A stretch of DNA of 64,000 nucleotides from Palsa-295 sp963785585 (GTDB lineage Bacteria; Acidobacteriota; Terriglobia; Acidiferrales; UBA7541). The position numbers and the translations under genes are program-made. The notes beneath the pieces are model-generated. The model had not been told where the DNA came from. It did no database searches and saw nothing but the letters and a program-made list of their open reading frames with translations. Shown in pieces: positions 18,335 to 29,244 of this stretch. The stretch covers positions 1,922,001 to 1,986,000 of the forward strand of contig CAWAVW010000004.1 in NCBI GenBank assembly GCA_963785585.1, given 5' to 3'. Each line of letters opens with the position of its first letter. Position 1 is the first letter of the stretch.

Positions 18335-18563
18335 ACGCGGGGCTCCGTTGGGGCGTTGGGATTTATTGGCGCGTTGACCCCGGCTCGCCCGATGCGCGAC
18401 GCGCGCGGCGGCTCGCGGGGTCCCGATCTGATGCGAGCATCTTCGATGCCGATTGCGTTGACGAGCGGCGCGCGATTTGGCGCGGATGCTATCTTCAATC
18501 GGCTCTTACATCGGCTGCGCGGCGGGAATTTTCAGCGGAGACTGCGTGAGAGTTTCCTAAGAG

Positions 18564-18593
18564 TTGCGCGCGCGACTTCCCGAATGCTATTCT
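18564..18593 (+). promoter_or_regulatory. Candidate promoter of tRNA-Gly
   Basis: TTGCGC, 18-nt spacer, TATTCT (four of six matches). The tRNA begins 18 nt past the -10 box, a normal distance for a tRNA promoter. Confidence 0.45.
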
Positions 18594-18611
18594 GCGGACG
18601 TTCACCCAAGA

Positions 18612-18685
18612 GCGGGCGTCGTACAATGGCAGTATAGAAGCTTCCCAAGCTTCGGACGTGGGTTCGATTCCCATCGCCCGCTCCA
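18612..18685 (+). tRNA. tRNA-Gly (anticodon CCC)
   Basis: A complete cloverleaf: acceptor GCGGGCG/CGCCCGC, D stem GTAC/GTAT, anticodon stem GAAGC/GCTTC with loop TTCCCAA, T arm GTGGG-TTCGATT-CCCAT, and an encoded CCA end. The anticodon CCC reads GGG glycine codons. Confidence 0.96.
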
Positions 18686-18742
18686 GAAATTTTCCGCAGC
18701 GCGATACCAAAACACACAGCCAAACAATAGAATGTTTGCGTC

Positions 18743-19462
18743 ATGGGCAAGATTTTCGTTGGGACGTCGGGATGGGCGTATGCGAGCTGGAAGCCGCGGT
18801 TTTATCCGGCGAAGCTCGGGTCGGCGAAGTTTTTGAGTCACTACGCCGAGCGGCTCAATTCGGTGGAGGTGAATTACACGTTCGGGAAGATAGTGGGCCC
18901 GGAGTTGATGCAGAAGTGGATCGACGCGACGCCCGATGGATTTTTGTTTGCGGTCAAGGCTCACATGCAGATCACCCATCGCAAACGGTTGCGAGGCGCC
19001 GAAAAAGTATGCGAGCAGTTCTTTTCTTCGATCGAGCCCCTGAGACGGGCGGGAAAGTTGGGGCCGATCCTGTTTCAACTGCCGCCGAATTTCAAATTCG
19101 ATCTTGCGCGACTGCAGGAGTTTCTGGCGACGTTGCCGCGCGGGTTACGGATAGCGTTTGAGTTTCGACATGAATCGTGGTTCGTCGAGGAAGCGTACGG
19201 GGCGCTGCGGGATGCATCCGTGGGGCTGTGTCTGGCGGAAAGCGAGAAAATCGTGACACCCCAAGTGCAGACGACGGATTTTCATTATGTGCGTCTGCGG
19301 AAACCGCGCTATTCGGCGAAGGGCGTAACCGAACGCGTTCGAGGACTGGCGGACACCGGCGATGTATTTGCGTATTTCAAACATGAAGATTCGCCGAAGT
19401 GCGTGCTGAATGCGAAGGCGGTGCTGGCGGATATGCGTGGAGGGGTCGCGAACCGTGCGTAA
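18743..19462 (+). CDS. DUF72 (YecE-like) protein
   Basis: 239 residues with a TIM-barrel-like DUF72 fold. Seen: GTSGWAYASW at the start, LNSVEVNYTFGK, FAVKAHMQITH, LGPILFQLPPNFKFD and IAFEFRHESWF, all family signatures. The biochemical role of DUF72 is not established. It begins 57 nt after tRNA-Gly on the same strand, without a clear ribosome site, so it could be read through from the tRNA promoter. Its end overlaps the start of the deacetylase by eight bases. Confidence 0.9.
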   Translation: MGKIFVGTSGWAYASWKPRFYPAKLGSAKFLSHYAERLNSVEVNYTFGKIVGPELMQKWIDATPDGFLFAVKAHMQITHRKRLRGAEKVCEQFFSSIEPLRRAGKLGPILFQLPPNFKFDLARLQEFLATLPRGLRIAFEFRHESWFVEEAYGALRDASVGLCLAESEKIVTPQVQTTDFHYVRLRKPRYSAKGVTERVRGLADTGDVFAYFKHEDSPKCVLNAKAVLADMRGGVANRA

Positions 19463-20492
19463 GGCGCATTCGGCGGCGAACTTTGCAATATTTCTCGCAA
19501 CGGCGGCAATCGTGACCGCGATCACGGCGACGGGCCGACCCTTTGTGAAGAGCATGCGCGCTGACGGCGCGCAAACACAAGCAGCCACGCAGCGAACCGT
19601 GGCGATCACCATCGATGATGTGCCGGGAGCGCTGCCCTATAACGATTACGACGTCGGATCGCTCGCGAAGGTAGAACAGATCAATCGAGACGTGACGGCG
19701 GAGCTGAAGGCGCATCACGCGTGGGCGATTGGATTTGTGAACGAGAGAAAAGTGCAGGTGCCGGGCGAGCGCGACGCGCGAACGGCTCTATTGCAGATGT
19801 GGCTCGAGCGCGGATTGACTCTGGGAAACCATACCTTCACCCATTTTGATTTCAAAGACGCCGGCCTGATGAATTACGAAGACGATACCGTGCGCGGCGA
19901 CACGGTGACGCGTCCGCTGATGAAGGCAGCCGGGCAGACGGAAAAATATTTTCGCCATCCGTATCTGGATACCGGGCCGACGGCGGATGCGAAGACGGCA
20001 TTCGAGCAATTTCTGAAAGATCGCGGTTACACGATCGCGCCCGTTACCGTCGAAGATGCCGACTATCTTTTCAACGACGTGCTCGCGTATGCGCGCGAGA
20101 AGAAAGATAAGAAATTGGCAGAAAAAACCCAGAAGGCGTATCTGGACTACGTCACGACGTCGTTTGACTACGAGGAAAGCGAGTCGCGCAAGCTGTTTGG
20201 GCGCGAAATTCCGCAGGTGCTGCTGCTGCACGACGACGAGTTGAATGCCGAGAACCTGGAAGCTTTGCTGAAACGACTGGAAGCGCGCGGGTACAAATTC
20301 GTAACGCTTGACGAGGCAATGTCGGATCCGGCGTACGCGACCGCGAATCTGTACGTCGGCGACGCTGGAATTTCGTGGATCGAGCGCTGGAAGATCGCGT
20401 TCGGACAAAAAGTGGATATCGAGAAGGGGCCGGAACCGCCGGACTGGGCGCAGAAAATTTTCGATCAGGTGCGGCACAATCATCTGGACTGA
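19455..20492 (+). CDS. Secreted polysaccharide deacetylase (NodB homology)
   Basis: 345 residues. The GTG at 19455 is chosen: GGAGGGG lies nine bases upstream and the protein then starts VRKAHSAANFAIFLATAAI, a good signal peptide. The NodB core shows TIDDVPG (catalytic and metal Asp), NHTFTHFD (metal His pair), and FRHPYLDTG. Such enzymes remove acetyl or formyl groups from envelope or extracellular glycans. A C-terminal region of about 150 residues beyond the usual core ends in a Trp-containing tail. Its start lies inside the DUF72 gene end, indicating translational coupling. Confidence 0.88.
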   Translation: MRKAHSAANFAIFLATAAIVTAITATGRPFVKSMRADGAQTQAATQRTVAITIDDVPGALPYNDYDVGSLAKVEQINRDVTAELKAHHAWAIGFVNERKVQVPGERDARTALLQMWLERGLTLGNHTFTHFDFKDAGLMNYEDDTVRGDTVTRPLMKAAGQTEKYFRHPYLDTGPTADAKTAFEQFLKDRGYTIAPVTVEDADYLFNDVLAYAREKKDKKLAEKTQKAYLDYVTTSFDYEESESRKLFGREIPQVLLLHDDELNAENLEALLKRLEARGYKFVTLDEAMSDPAYATANLYVGDAGISWIERWKIAFGQKVDIEKGPEPPDWAQKIFDQVRHNHLD

Positions 20493-20536
20493 AGCGATGT
20501 TGAGACGCGACGGTGACGGACGCGCGCTGGTCGTCG

Positions 20537-21097
20537 TTATGCAATTGCGAGCGGGATGGCTTGTTTCCAGCGGCCCTGGGCTTTCAGAATCAGCTCGACG
20601 ACTTCGCGGGCAGCGCCTTCCCCGCCCCCCGCTTTGGTCACGTAATCCGCCGCGCGCTTAACTTCGACCACGGCGTTCGCAACCGCAACGGATAGCCCAA
20701 CGCGCTGCATGATCGGCAGGTCGGGAATGTCGTCGCCCATATAGGCGACTTCCCTATCGGTGACGCCGGCGAGCGCGAGGATCGAAAGATACGACTCCAG
20801 TTTTTTCGGTTTGCCCTGATACACAAATTCCATCGAGGATTCTTTGGCGCGGCGCGTGACGGCGGGCGAATCGCGTCCGGTGATTACGCCGGTGCGAATT
20901 CCCATGATGCCGGCGAGCTTGATTCCGGCGCCGTCGTGCGCGTTGAACATTTTCATTTCGGCGACGGTGCCGTCGGGAAACGTCTGCAGGCAGACGTAGC
21001 CGGGAGTGAGCGTGCCGTCAACGTCCATCAGAAACACTTTGATGGGCTTGGCGAGGCGCAATACTTTCGGCGGAAATTTAATTTCACGAATGGGCAT
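20537..21097 (-). CDS. kdsC: 3-deoxy-D-manno-octulosonate 8-phosphate phosphatase
   Basis: 186 residues, a cap-less HAD phosphatase of normal KdsC size. Seen: FLMDVDGTLTPG (nucleophile Asp and acid/base Asp), VITGRDSPAVTRRAKE, GKPKKLESYLSIL, and YMGDDIPDLPIMQRVGLSVAVANA. It releases phosphate from KDO-8-P to give KDO for lipopolysaccharide. It is the last gene of kdsB-pyrG-kdsA-kdsD-kdsC, 60 nt after kdsD. Confidence 0.92.
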   Translation of the reverse strand: MPIREIKFPPKVLRLAKPIKVFLMDVDGTLTPGYVCLQTFPDGTVAEMKMFNAHDGAGIKLAGIMGIRTGVITGRDSPAVTRRAKESSMEFVYQGKPKKLESYLSILALAGVTDREVAYMGDDIPDLPIMQRVGLSVAVANAVVEVKRAADYVTKAGGGEGAAREVVELILKAQGRWKQAIPLAIA

Positions 21098-21157
21098 CGC
21101 TGGCGCGGGCCTCGCTTTTTGGTTTTGGCAGCTTGAACGCGTTCGTAGGCCGCTTCG

Positions 21158-22135
21158 TCACACGGCCCACAAATCGTGAACGTGCAGGACGCCTTCGAGT
21201 TTGCCGTTCGCGTCCACAATCAGCAGGGAGGTGATTTTCTTTTCTTCCATCACGCGAAGAGCGCGTGCGGCAAGGTCGGTCTTCGGCACGGTGACTGGAT
21301 TTTTCGTCATGCAATCGAGCGCGGTGAGTTCCAGCACGTTTTGCTGGCGCGACTGCATCACGCGGCGCAGGTCGCCATCGGTGATGATGCCGAGCAATTT
21401 TCCGGCGGCGTCGGTGATGGCGGTAAGGCCCAGGCCCTTGCGGCTCATTTCGTAAATCACGTCGGGCATTTTCGTTTCGGGCGACACGTGCGGCAACGCA
21501 TCGCCGGTATGCATCAACGATTCCACGCGGCGCAGTTTTTTGCCGAGGCGGCCGCCGGGATGCAGCGCGGCGAAATCCTCTTCTTTGAAGCCGCGGCGTT
21601 CAAGCAGCGCGATGGCCAGCGCGTCGCCCATGGCCATGGCTGCGGCGGTGGAGGCGGTGGGCGCGAGATTGAGCGAGCAGGCTTCTTCTTTCACGGCGAT
21701 GTCGAGCACGATGTCGCTCGCGGCGGCCACGCTCGACTGCGGCCTGGCGGTGAGTGAAATCAGGGCGATGCCGCGAAGCTTGACGGCTTCGATCAGTTCG
21801 ACGAGCTCTTGCGTTTCCCCGCTCGCGGTGACCACCACCAGCAAATCATCTGAAATCAACATGCCGAGATCGCCATGCAGCGCTTCGGCGGCGTGAAGAA
21901 AAAGCGCGGGCGAACCGGTGCTCGCAAAGGTGGCCGCGATTTTCCGGCCGATCAAGCCGGACTTGCCGAGACCGGTGACGACGACACGCCCTTTGCAGGC
22001 GAAGAGAAGCTCGACGGCCTTTTCGAATCGCGCGTCGAGGCGGTCGGCAAGGCTGGCGATGGCCTCCGATTCGATACGGAGCACGCGCTTCGCCGATTCG
22101 ATGCTCGCGAAGTTTGCCGGCGTGACGGGTTTCAT
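21158..22135 (-). CDS. kdsD: Arabinose-5-phosphate isomerase
   Basis: 325 residues from the ATG at 22135, which overlaps the kdsA stop as ATGA (an upstream ATG at 22150 is possible). An N-terminal SIS domain (VVTGLGKSGLIGRKIAATF, GDLGMLISDDLLVVVTASG) is followed by LHPGGRLGK and two CBS domains. It converts ribulose-5-phosphate to arabinose-5-phosphate, the entry point of KDO synthesis. The CBS pair may bind a nucleotide or nucleotide-sugar effector. Confidence 0.94.
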   Translation of the reverse strand: MKPVTPANFASIESAKRVLRIESEAIASLADRLDARFEKAVELLFACKGRVVVTGLGKSGLIGRKIAATFASTGSPALFLHAAEALHGDLGMLISDDLLVVVTASGETQELVELIEAVKLRGIALISLTARPQSSVAAASDIVLDIAVKEEACSLNLAPTASTAAAMAMGDALAIALLERRGFKEEDFAALHPGGRLGKKLRRVESLMHTGDALPHVSPETKMPDVIYEMSRKGLGLTAITDAAGKLLGIITDGDLRRVMQSRQQNVLELTALDCMTKNPVTVPKTDLAARALRVMEEKKITSLLIVDANGKLEGVLHVHDLWAV

Positions 22136-22974
22136 CGCGCTGCGTCCCATTCGCGCGTCAGCGTCGCCAACTGCTTAATTTTTTGGAGCAGCGAGCGAAA
22201 TTGATCGAGAGGCAAGGCGTTTGCGCCGTCGGACAACGCTTGCGCGGGATTGTCGTGAACTTCGAGGAATATCCCATCGATGCCCGCCGCCGTGCCAGCG
22301 CGCGCGAGCGGCTCGATGAATTCAGGCTGGCCGCCGCTGGACGTTCCCTGCCCGCCGGGCAATTGCACGGAGTGAGTGACGTCAAACACGACGGGATAGC
22401 CAAGCTTGCGCATGACCGGAAACGAGCGCATGTCCACGACGAGATTCTGGTAGCCAAAGGACGCGCCGCGTTCCGTGAGAATAATCTTGTGATTGCCGGT
22501 CGCGGAGATTTTTTCAGCGGCGTTGCCGATGTCCCATGGTGAAAGGAACTGGCCCTTTTTGAGATTGACGATGCAGCCGGATTTTCCAGCGGCTGCGAGG
22601 AGATCGGTTTGGCGGCACAGGAACGCGGGAATTTGCAGGATGTCGCAGACTTCGGCAACAGGCCCAACTTGCGAGACGTCGTGAATGTCGGTGAGCACAG
22701 GAAGTCCAGTGCGCTTTTTGATGGAGGCGAGAATGCGCAGGCCTTCGTTCAGCCCCGGACCGCGAAAAGAGGCAGACGACGATCGATTGGCTTTGTCGTA
22801 CGACGCCTTAAAAATGTACGGAATGCCAAGCTCGGCGGCGATCGCGCCGAGTTTTTCGGCCATGCCGGTGGCGTGGGCTTCGCTTTCGATCACGCAAGGG
22901 CCGGCGATCAGAAACAGAGGCGCGCCCACTCCAAAACGAATGTTCCCGAGCGAGAAATTTTGAGGCGTTGCCAT
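22132..22974 (-). CDS. kdsA: 3-deoxy-8-phosphooctulonate synthase
   Basis: 280 residues, standard size. It condenses arabinose-5-phosphate with phosphoenolpyruvate to KDO-8-phosphate. Seen: LIAGPCVIESE, FKASYDKANRSS, GLPVLTDIHDVSQV, LQIPAFLCRQTDLL, LTERGASFGY, and DVTHSVQLPGG. In the QIPAFLCRQ neighbourhood and elsewhere it follows the common KdsA pattern; I did not decide between metal-dependent and metal-independent types. Overlaps kdsD by four bases. Confidence 0.96.
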   Translation of the reverse strand: MATPQNFSLGNIRFGVGAPLFLIAGPCVIESEAHATGMAEKLGAIAAELGIPYIFKASYDKANRSSSASFRGPGLNEGLRILASIKKRTGLPVLTDIHDVSQVGPVAEVCDILQIPAFLCRQTDLLAAAGKSGCIVNLKKGQFLSPWDIGNAAEKISATGNHKIILTERGASFGYQNLVVDMRSFPVMRKLGYPVVFDVTHSVQLPGGQGTSSGGQPEFIEPLARAGTAAGIDGIFLEVHDNPAQALSDGANALPLDQFRSLLQKIKQLATLTREWDAAR

Positions 22975-23100
22975 GCGAGAACGGGTTCCTCCGGGCGACG
23001 AGACAGACTATTCGGGAATCCATGGCAATTCAATACTGGAGTTGCGCCGCTGCGCTCACGACCACGGGAACGGAGACGGCCTCATCGGGGAAAGCTGGGG

Positions 23101-24765
<1,665 letters not shown>

Positions 24766-24903
24766 GGTCGCTTGAATCTCTCCCGAACGAACTGGGTACG
24801 ACTGATTATGAAGAGAAAGGCTTCGTGTGTCAAATTGCGAATCCTGATGGGAGAAATCATTTTCCGCGCATGACTTCGGCGCCATCACCGCGCGAACATG
24901 CGA

Positions 24904-25659
24904 CTATAACTGCGCGCTCAGAATTTTCTCCACTTTGGCAACGTCGTCCGGCACGTCCACGCTGACGGCGTCGTATTCCGTTTCCACGACGCGGATTTTA
25001 AATCCATTTTCCATCCAGCGAAGCTGTTCGAGCTGTTCGATGCGCTCGAGTTCGCCGGGCGGCAAGGTGGGAAATTCGAGCAGCGTATCGCGGCGATAGC
25101 CGTACAGGCCGATATGCTTCAGGTGGCGCGCGGCGACTTTCATGCCCGTATCGCGCACCCATGGGATTGGGGCGCGGGAAAAATAGAGAGCGTCGCCGTC
25201 GAAATCCAAAACGACCTTCACGACGTTTGGATCCATGATGTCGGGCTGGCTGGCAATTTCGGAGCACGGGGTGGCGAGTTGGATGGCGTCGTCTTCGGCC
25301 ATCGCTTCGATGACCCGGTCAAGCGTGCCGGCGTCGATGAGCGGTTCGTCGCCCTGCACGTTGATATAGATGTCGGCGGAAATGTGGGCGGCGACTTCGG
25401 CAACTCGATCGGTGCCGGTCTTATGGTCCGCTCGGGTGAGGATGGCGCTCGCGCCGAAGGACTCCGCCGCTTTCTTGATCCGGTCGTCCTCGGTGGCCAC
25501 GACGATTTCAATGTGTTGCGCCGATGTGCGCACGCGCTCTACTACGTGCTGAATCATCGGCTTACCGGCGATTACGGCAAGCGGTTTGCCGGGGAAACGC
25601 ACCGAGGCGTAGCGCGCCGGGATGACAACGAGAACTTTGGGAGCGTTGGATGCGGCCAT
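24904..25659 (-). CDS. kdsB: CMP-KDO synthetase
   Basis: 251 residues. It activates KDO with CTP to CMP-KDO for transfer to lipid A. Seen: VVIPARYASVRFPGKPL (nucleotide site), ILTRADHKTGTDRVAEV, INVQGDEPLID, YFSRAPIPW, and HIGLYGYRRDTLLEF, in family order. First gene of the KDO run, divergent from the VWA pair. Confidence 0.96.
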   Translation of the reverse strand: MAASNAPKVLVVIPARYASVRFPGKPLAVIAGKPMIQHVVERVRTSAQHIEIVVATEDDRIKKAAESFGASAILTRADHKTGTDRVAEVAAHISADIYINVQGDEPLIDAGTLDRVIEAMAEDDAIQLATPCSEIASQPDIMDPNVVKVVLDFDGDALYFSRAPIPWVRDTGMKVAARHLKHIGLYGYRRDTLLEFPTLPPGELERIEQLEQLRWMENGFKIRVVETEYDAVSVDVPDDVAKVEKILSAQL

Positions 25660-25798
25660 CGAGGGGATGCCTTTCGAATCGAGTTGCGTATTGGGCGTAG
25701 CGGTACCCGAGTTTCGCCAGCCGAAAACGCAATTCTATCACGGCAGCGGAACATCGCGTTCCGTTGCGTGAATTTGAAAGGCGGGCGGCAATCGCCGC

Positions 25799-25826
25799 TT
25801 GATTTTGAGAAGTCGAGTGGTACTAT
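25799..25826 (+). promoter_or_regulatory. Candidate promoter of the VWA gene pair
   Basis: TTGATT, 16-nt spacer, TACTAT (four of six). It would give a leader of about 60 nt to the first VWA gene. Confidence 0.35.
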
Positions 25827-25893
25827 CTCCGCAACAGATTCGAGATGCTGCCCGGAGCTGCTCGGATCGCGCGGTTGTAGATGTGGGGGCTGT

Positions 25894-26892
25894 GTGAAAC
25901 ACCGCGAATTGATTCCGACCTCGTGCTATCCAATATTTCGGCGATTCCTGCTGTGTGCTTCCGTTTGCGTTTGGTTGACCTCCGTTCCCTCTCCCGCCAA
26001 CGGGCAGGTGACGGGGCCCGCGAAACCGGAACCTCCCCAGAAAATTGAAAAAGGCAAAGCCCTCAAGACCGAAACGGACATTACGCTCGTGAATGTGTCG
26101 GTGACCGATCCCTACGGGCGGCTGGTCACGGGCCTGGAACAGAATAACTTCCGGGTATTCGAAGACGGCGTCGAGCAAGAGATCGTCCGCTTTTCGAGCG
26201 AAGACGTGCCGATCTCGATCGGCGTGATTTTTGACATGAGCGGAAGCATGGGCGACAAGATTGAAAAGTCGCGGCTTTCGGCCGTGCAGTTTTTCCGCAC
26301 CGCCAACCCTCAGGACGAATTCCTGCTGATCAATTTCAACGATCGCGCGGAGCTGGCCAGCAACTTCACCGGAAGCGTGGAAGACCTGCAAAGCAAGCTG
26401 ATGTTTACCGCGGCGCACGGCGAAACCGCGCTGCTCGATGGAATTTACCTGGGCTTGAGCGAAATGAAAGGGGCACACAATACCAAGAAAGCTTTGCTGA
26501 TAATCTCGGACGGGGGCGATAATCATAGCCGGTACACGCAGTCCGACATTCGCAAGTACGCGCGGGAAGCGGACGTCCAAATTTACGCCATCGGACTGTT
26601 TGAAGTGGGCGGCGGGCCCACTGTGGAAGAGCGAGCCGGGCCGTCTCTACTGGCCGAGTTGACGCAGGAAACCGGCGGTCGCGCGTTTTCCGTGCGTGAC
26701 CTGAAAGACTTGCCGGACATTGCCACAAAAATCAGCATGGAGTTGCGCAACCAATATGTGGTGGGATACCGACCGAGCAATCACGAACACGACGGCAAGT
26801 GGCGCAAGACCAAAATCAAGCTGCGCCCGCCGAAGGGACTTCCTCCTCTTACCGTTTACGCCAAAACCGGATATTACGCTCCGGGACATTAG
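25894..26892 (+). CDS. Secreted VWA-domain protein, acidobacterial type (first of pair)
   Basis: 332 residues from a GTG with a G-rich ribosome site (GGGGG) upstream. The first 35 residues are an export signal (FRRFLLCASVCVWLTS... ending near ANGQ). Then comes a beta region (ITLVNVSVTDPYGRLVTGL, NNFRVFEDGVEQEI) shared by acidobacterial VWFA-related proteins, and a VWA domain with an intact MIDAS start DMSGSMG and ISDGGDNHS. The end (RNQYVVGYRP, YAKTGYYAPGH) is typical of the family. Function is not established; metal-dependent protein binding outside the inner membrane is inferred. The next gene is a paralogue. Confidence 0.9.
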   Translation: MKHRELIPTSCYPIFRRFLLCASVCVWLTSVPSPANGQVTGPAKPEPPQKIEKGKALKTETDITLVNVSVTDPYGRLVTGLEQNNFRVFEDGVEQEIVRFSSEDVPISIGVIFDMSGSMGDKIEKSRLSAVQFFRTANPQDEFLLINFNDRAELASNFTGSVEDLQSKLMFTAAHGETALLDGIYLGLSEMKGAHNTKKALLIISDGGDNHSRYTQSDIRKYAREADVQIYAIGLFEVGGGPTVEERAGPSLLAELTQETGGRAFSVRDLKDLPDIATKISMELRNQYVVGYRPSNHEHDGKWRKTKIKLRPPKGLPPLTVYAKTGYYAPGH

Positions 26893-27892
26893 GCAAAAAT
26901 TTCTTCCGCTGGCTACGTTACTGATGGCCGTGGTGTGCGCGTCGCCGGTGGTGCGAGCGCAGGCCCAACTTCCCAATCCCCCCGCTCCCCCGAGTATCAA
27001 TCCTCCGGGTCAACAGGGCGGGAGCAAACCGCTCACCTCGGTGGTCGATTTGGTGGTGCTGCACGCCACGGTGGTGGATGAGAAAGGCCAATTCGTAACC
27101 GGGCTGACGGGCGATAATTTCAAAGTGTACGAAGATAAAGTCGAGCAGAAGATTTCTGTTTTCTCGAAGGAAGACATCCCGGTCACGATGGGACTGGTGA
27201 TCGACAACAGCGGCAGCATGAAGCTGAAGCGTCCCCAAGTGAACGCCGCGGCTCTTTCGTTCGTAAAAACGAGCAACCCGAACGACGAAGTGTTCGTGGT
27301 GAATTTTAACGACGAGTATTACCTGGACCTCGACGAGGATTTCACCAGCAATCAGGATGAGTTGCGCGAAGCGCTCGAGAAAATCGATACACGCGGCAGC
27401 ACCGCGCTGCGCGATGCAATTATCGGTTCGCTCGACCATTTGAAGAAAGGCCATAAAGATAAGCGAGTGCTGCTGGTGATCACCGACGGCGACGACGACG
27501 CGAGCATGAAATCGTTTGATTACACGGTGAAAGCGGCGGTCGAATCAAACGCGGTGATTTACGCGATCGGTGTATTCAGCGACGACGATCGCAAGAACGA
27601 CAAAAAGATGGTGCGGCGATCGAAGAAAGATCTGGCGACGCTCGCGGAAGCGACCGGAGGGCTGGCGCTGTTTCCCGACAGCCTGGCGGACGTGGACGCG
27701 GTTTGCCAGGAAATCGCTCGCGACATTCGGAACCAGTACACGCTGGGCTACTACCCCACGAACGCGACGAAGGATGGAACGTTCCGCGCGGTAAAAGTCG
27801 ATTTGATTCCACCGAAGGGCCGCAGCAAGCTCACGGTACGCACCAGAACGGGTTACTACGCGCAGAAAAGTGCGGCCCCTGCGGCACGCTAG
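26888..27892 (+). CDS. Secreted VWA-domain protein, acidobacterial type (second of pair), start uncertain
   Basis: About 334 residues, paralogous to the preceding gene: VDLVVLHATVVDEKGQFVTGL, FKVYEDKVEQKISVF, the MIDAS DNSGSM, ITDGDDDAS, and IRNQYTLGYYPTN with a TGYYAQK end. The signal peptide RQKFLPLATLLMAVVCASPVV is complete only if translation begins at ATT 26888, overlapping the previous stop; the first ATG in frame (26924) would leave it without its basic part. No GTG or TTG fits. The CDS is shown from 26888 with that doubt. Co-translated with the first VWA gene. Confidence 0.85.
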   Translation: MRQKFLPLATLLMAVVCASPVVRAQAQLPNPPAPPSINPPGQQGGSKPLTSVVDLVVLHATVVDEKGQFVTGLTGDNFKVYEDKVEQKISVFSKEDIPVTMGLVIDNSGSMKLKRPQVNAAALSFVKTSNPNDEVFVVNFNDEYYLDLDEDFTSNQDELREALEKIDTRGSTALRDAIIGSLDHLKKGHKDKRVLLVITDGDDDASMKSFDYTVKAAVESNAVIYAIGVFSDDDRKNDKKMVRRSKKDLATLAEATGGLALFPDSLADVDAVCQEIARDIRNQYTLGYYPTNATKDGTFRAVKVDLIPPKGRSKLTVRTRTGYYAQKSAAPAAR

Positions 27893-27918
27893 CCCGCGGG
27901 TGTTCGGGTTTTGAGTCG

Positions 27919-29121
27919 TTACGCGCTTGGCCGTTCCTGCAGCAAATCCAGAAAACTCGTCCCGTGAGGAATTACGCCGCCGAAAATTTCGGCGACCGTC
28001 TGCCCCATATCGGCCAGAGTGCTGCGCGTCCCCAGGTTGACCCCTCGTGATTTCCCCGGAGAGTACGCAAGTATCGGGACGTATTCGCGGGAATGGTCGG
28101 TCGTCGGATTTATAGGGTCGGGATCGCAGCCGTGATCGGCGGTGATGAGCAGAAGATCGCCCGCTTTCAGCAATTTCAAAAAAGGGCCAAGCATGGAGTC
28201 GAACTCTTCCAAAGAGCGGGCGAATCCCTCCACATCTTTGCGATGGCCATAGAGCATGTCGAAATCGACGAGATTGGCGAAAATCAGTCCCGACTTTCGT
28301 TTTGCCATCGCTTCGGTGAGCTTGGCCATACCGTCGGCATTATTTTTCGTGGTCACGAAATCGTCCACTCCCCTGCCGTTATAAATGTCGTGAATCTTGC
28401 CAACGCCGAACACGCGCGTCTTGGATTGGGCGAGTACATCGAGCAGCATCGGATAGGGCGGCTCGACCGCGTAGTCATGCCGGCGCTCGGTTCGGCGAAA
28501 ATTGCCGGGCACGCCGGCAAAGGGACGGGCGATCACGCGGCCGACGCGATGCTGCCCGTCGAGCAACCGCCGGGCGAATTCGCACATTTTGTAAAGCTCA
28601 GGCACGGGAATCACTTCTTCGTGCGCGGCGATTTGAAAAACGCTGTCGCCCGAGGTGTAAACAATCGGAAAGCCGGTGAGCAGATGCCGCTCGCCCAGCT
28701 CTTTTAGAATTTCCGTGCCGGAGGCCGGCTTGTTGCCGAGGGTCTTGCGGCCGATTTGCTTTTCAAATTCGTCGATCAGCGGTTTGGGAAAGCCGCTGGG
28801 ATACACCGGAAAGGCCTGGTCGAGCCAGATGCCCGCCATTTCCCAGTGGCCGGTCGTCGTGTCTTTCCCAGGAGAAACCGTCGCGCCTTTTCCGAAATTT
28901 CCCATGGGCGCGGACAACGGCGGCAGGTTGGCGAGGGGTTTGATGTTGGCGAGTCCAAGGCGCACGAGATTCGGCAAATGCAGCGGACGTGAGCGAGCGA
29001 TGTGACCGAGGGTATCGCGGCCGACGTCGCCGTAATCGTCGGCGTCCGGCAGCTCGCCGATTCCCACGCTATCGAGAACGATCCAGATGACGCGGTGAAA
29101 TTGGGCGGCTGATTTGGGCAT
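27919..29121 (-). CDS. deoB: Phosphopentomutase
   Basis: 400 residues from the ATG at 29121 (MPKSAAQFHRVIWIVLDSVG), with GAGG five bases upstream. It interconverts ribose-1-phosphate and ribose-5-phosphate in nucleoside salvage. Seen: LDSVGIGELPDADDYGD and DTLGHI (metal site), DTTTGHWEMAG with the Thr that is phosphorylated, GVGKIHDIYNGRG, VDFDMLYGHRKD, and ITADHGCDPD. It is convergent with the VWA pair and divergent from rpsT. Confidence 0.95.
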   Translation of the reverse strand: MPKSAAQFHRVIWIVLDSVGIGELPDADDYGDVGRDTLGHIARSRPLHLPNLVRLGLANIKPLANLPPLSAPMGNFGKGATVSPGKDTTTGHWEMAGIWLDQAFPVYPSGFPKPLIDEFEKQIGRKTLGNKPASGTEILKELGERHLLTGFPIVYTSGDSVFQIAAHEEVIPVPELYKMCEFARRLLDGQHRVGRVIARPFAGVPGNFRRTERRHDYAVEPPYPMLLDVLAQSKTRVFGVGKIHDIYNGRGVDDFVTTKNNADGMAKLTEAMAKRKSGLIFANLVDFDMLYGHRKDVEGFARSLEEFDSMLGPFLKLLKAGDLLLITADHGCDPDPINPTTDHSREYVPILAYSPGKSRGVNLGTRSTLADMGQTVAEIFGGVIPHGTSFLDLLQERPSA

Positions 29122-29181
29122 ACATGCCTCGCGACGGGCTTGCAACGACGCGATTGTACACCCTCGTTGCGTGGCCATAAA

Positions 29182-29210
29182 TTGACAGGCGCTCGCGGGT
29201 CGGATACTCT
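29182..29210 (+). promoter_or_regulatory. Promoter of rpsT
   Basis: Consensus TTGACA, 17-nt spacer, TACTCT. The AAGGAG ribosome site (29233-29238) and ATG at 29245 follow. Confidence 0.55.
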
Positions 29211-29244
29211 TGTGGATTCGAAATACACCACGAAGGAGTACTGA

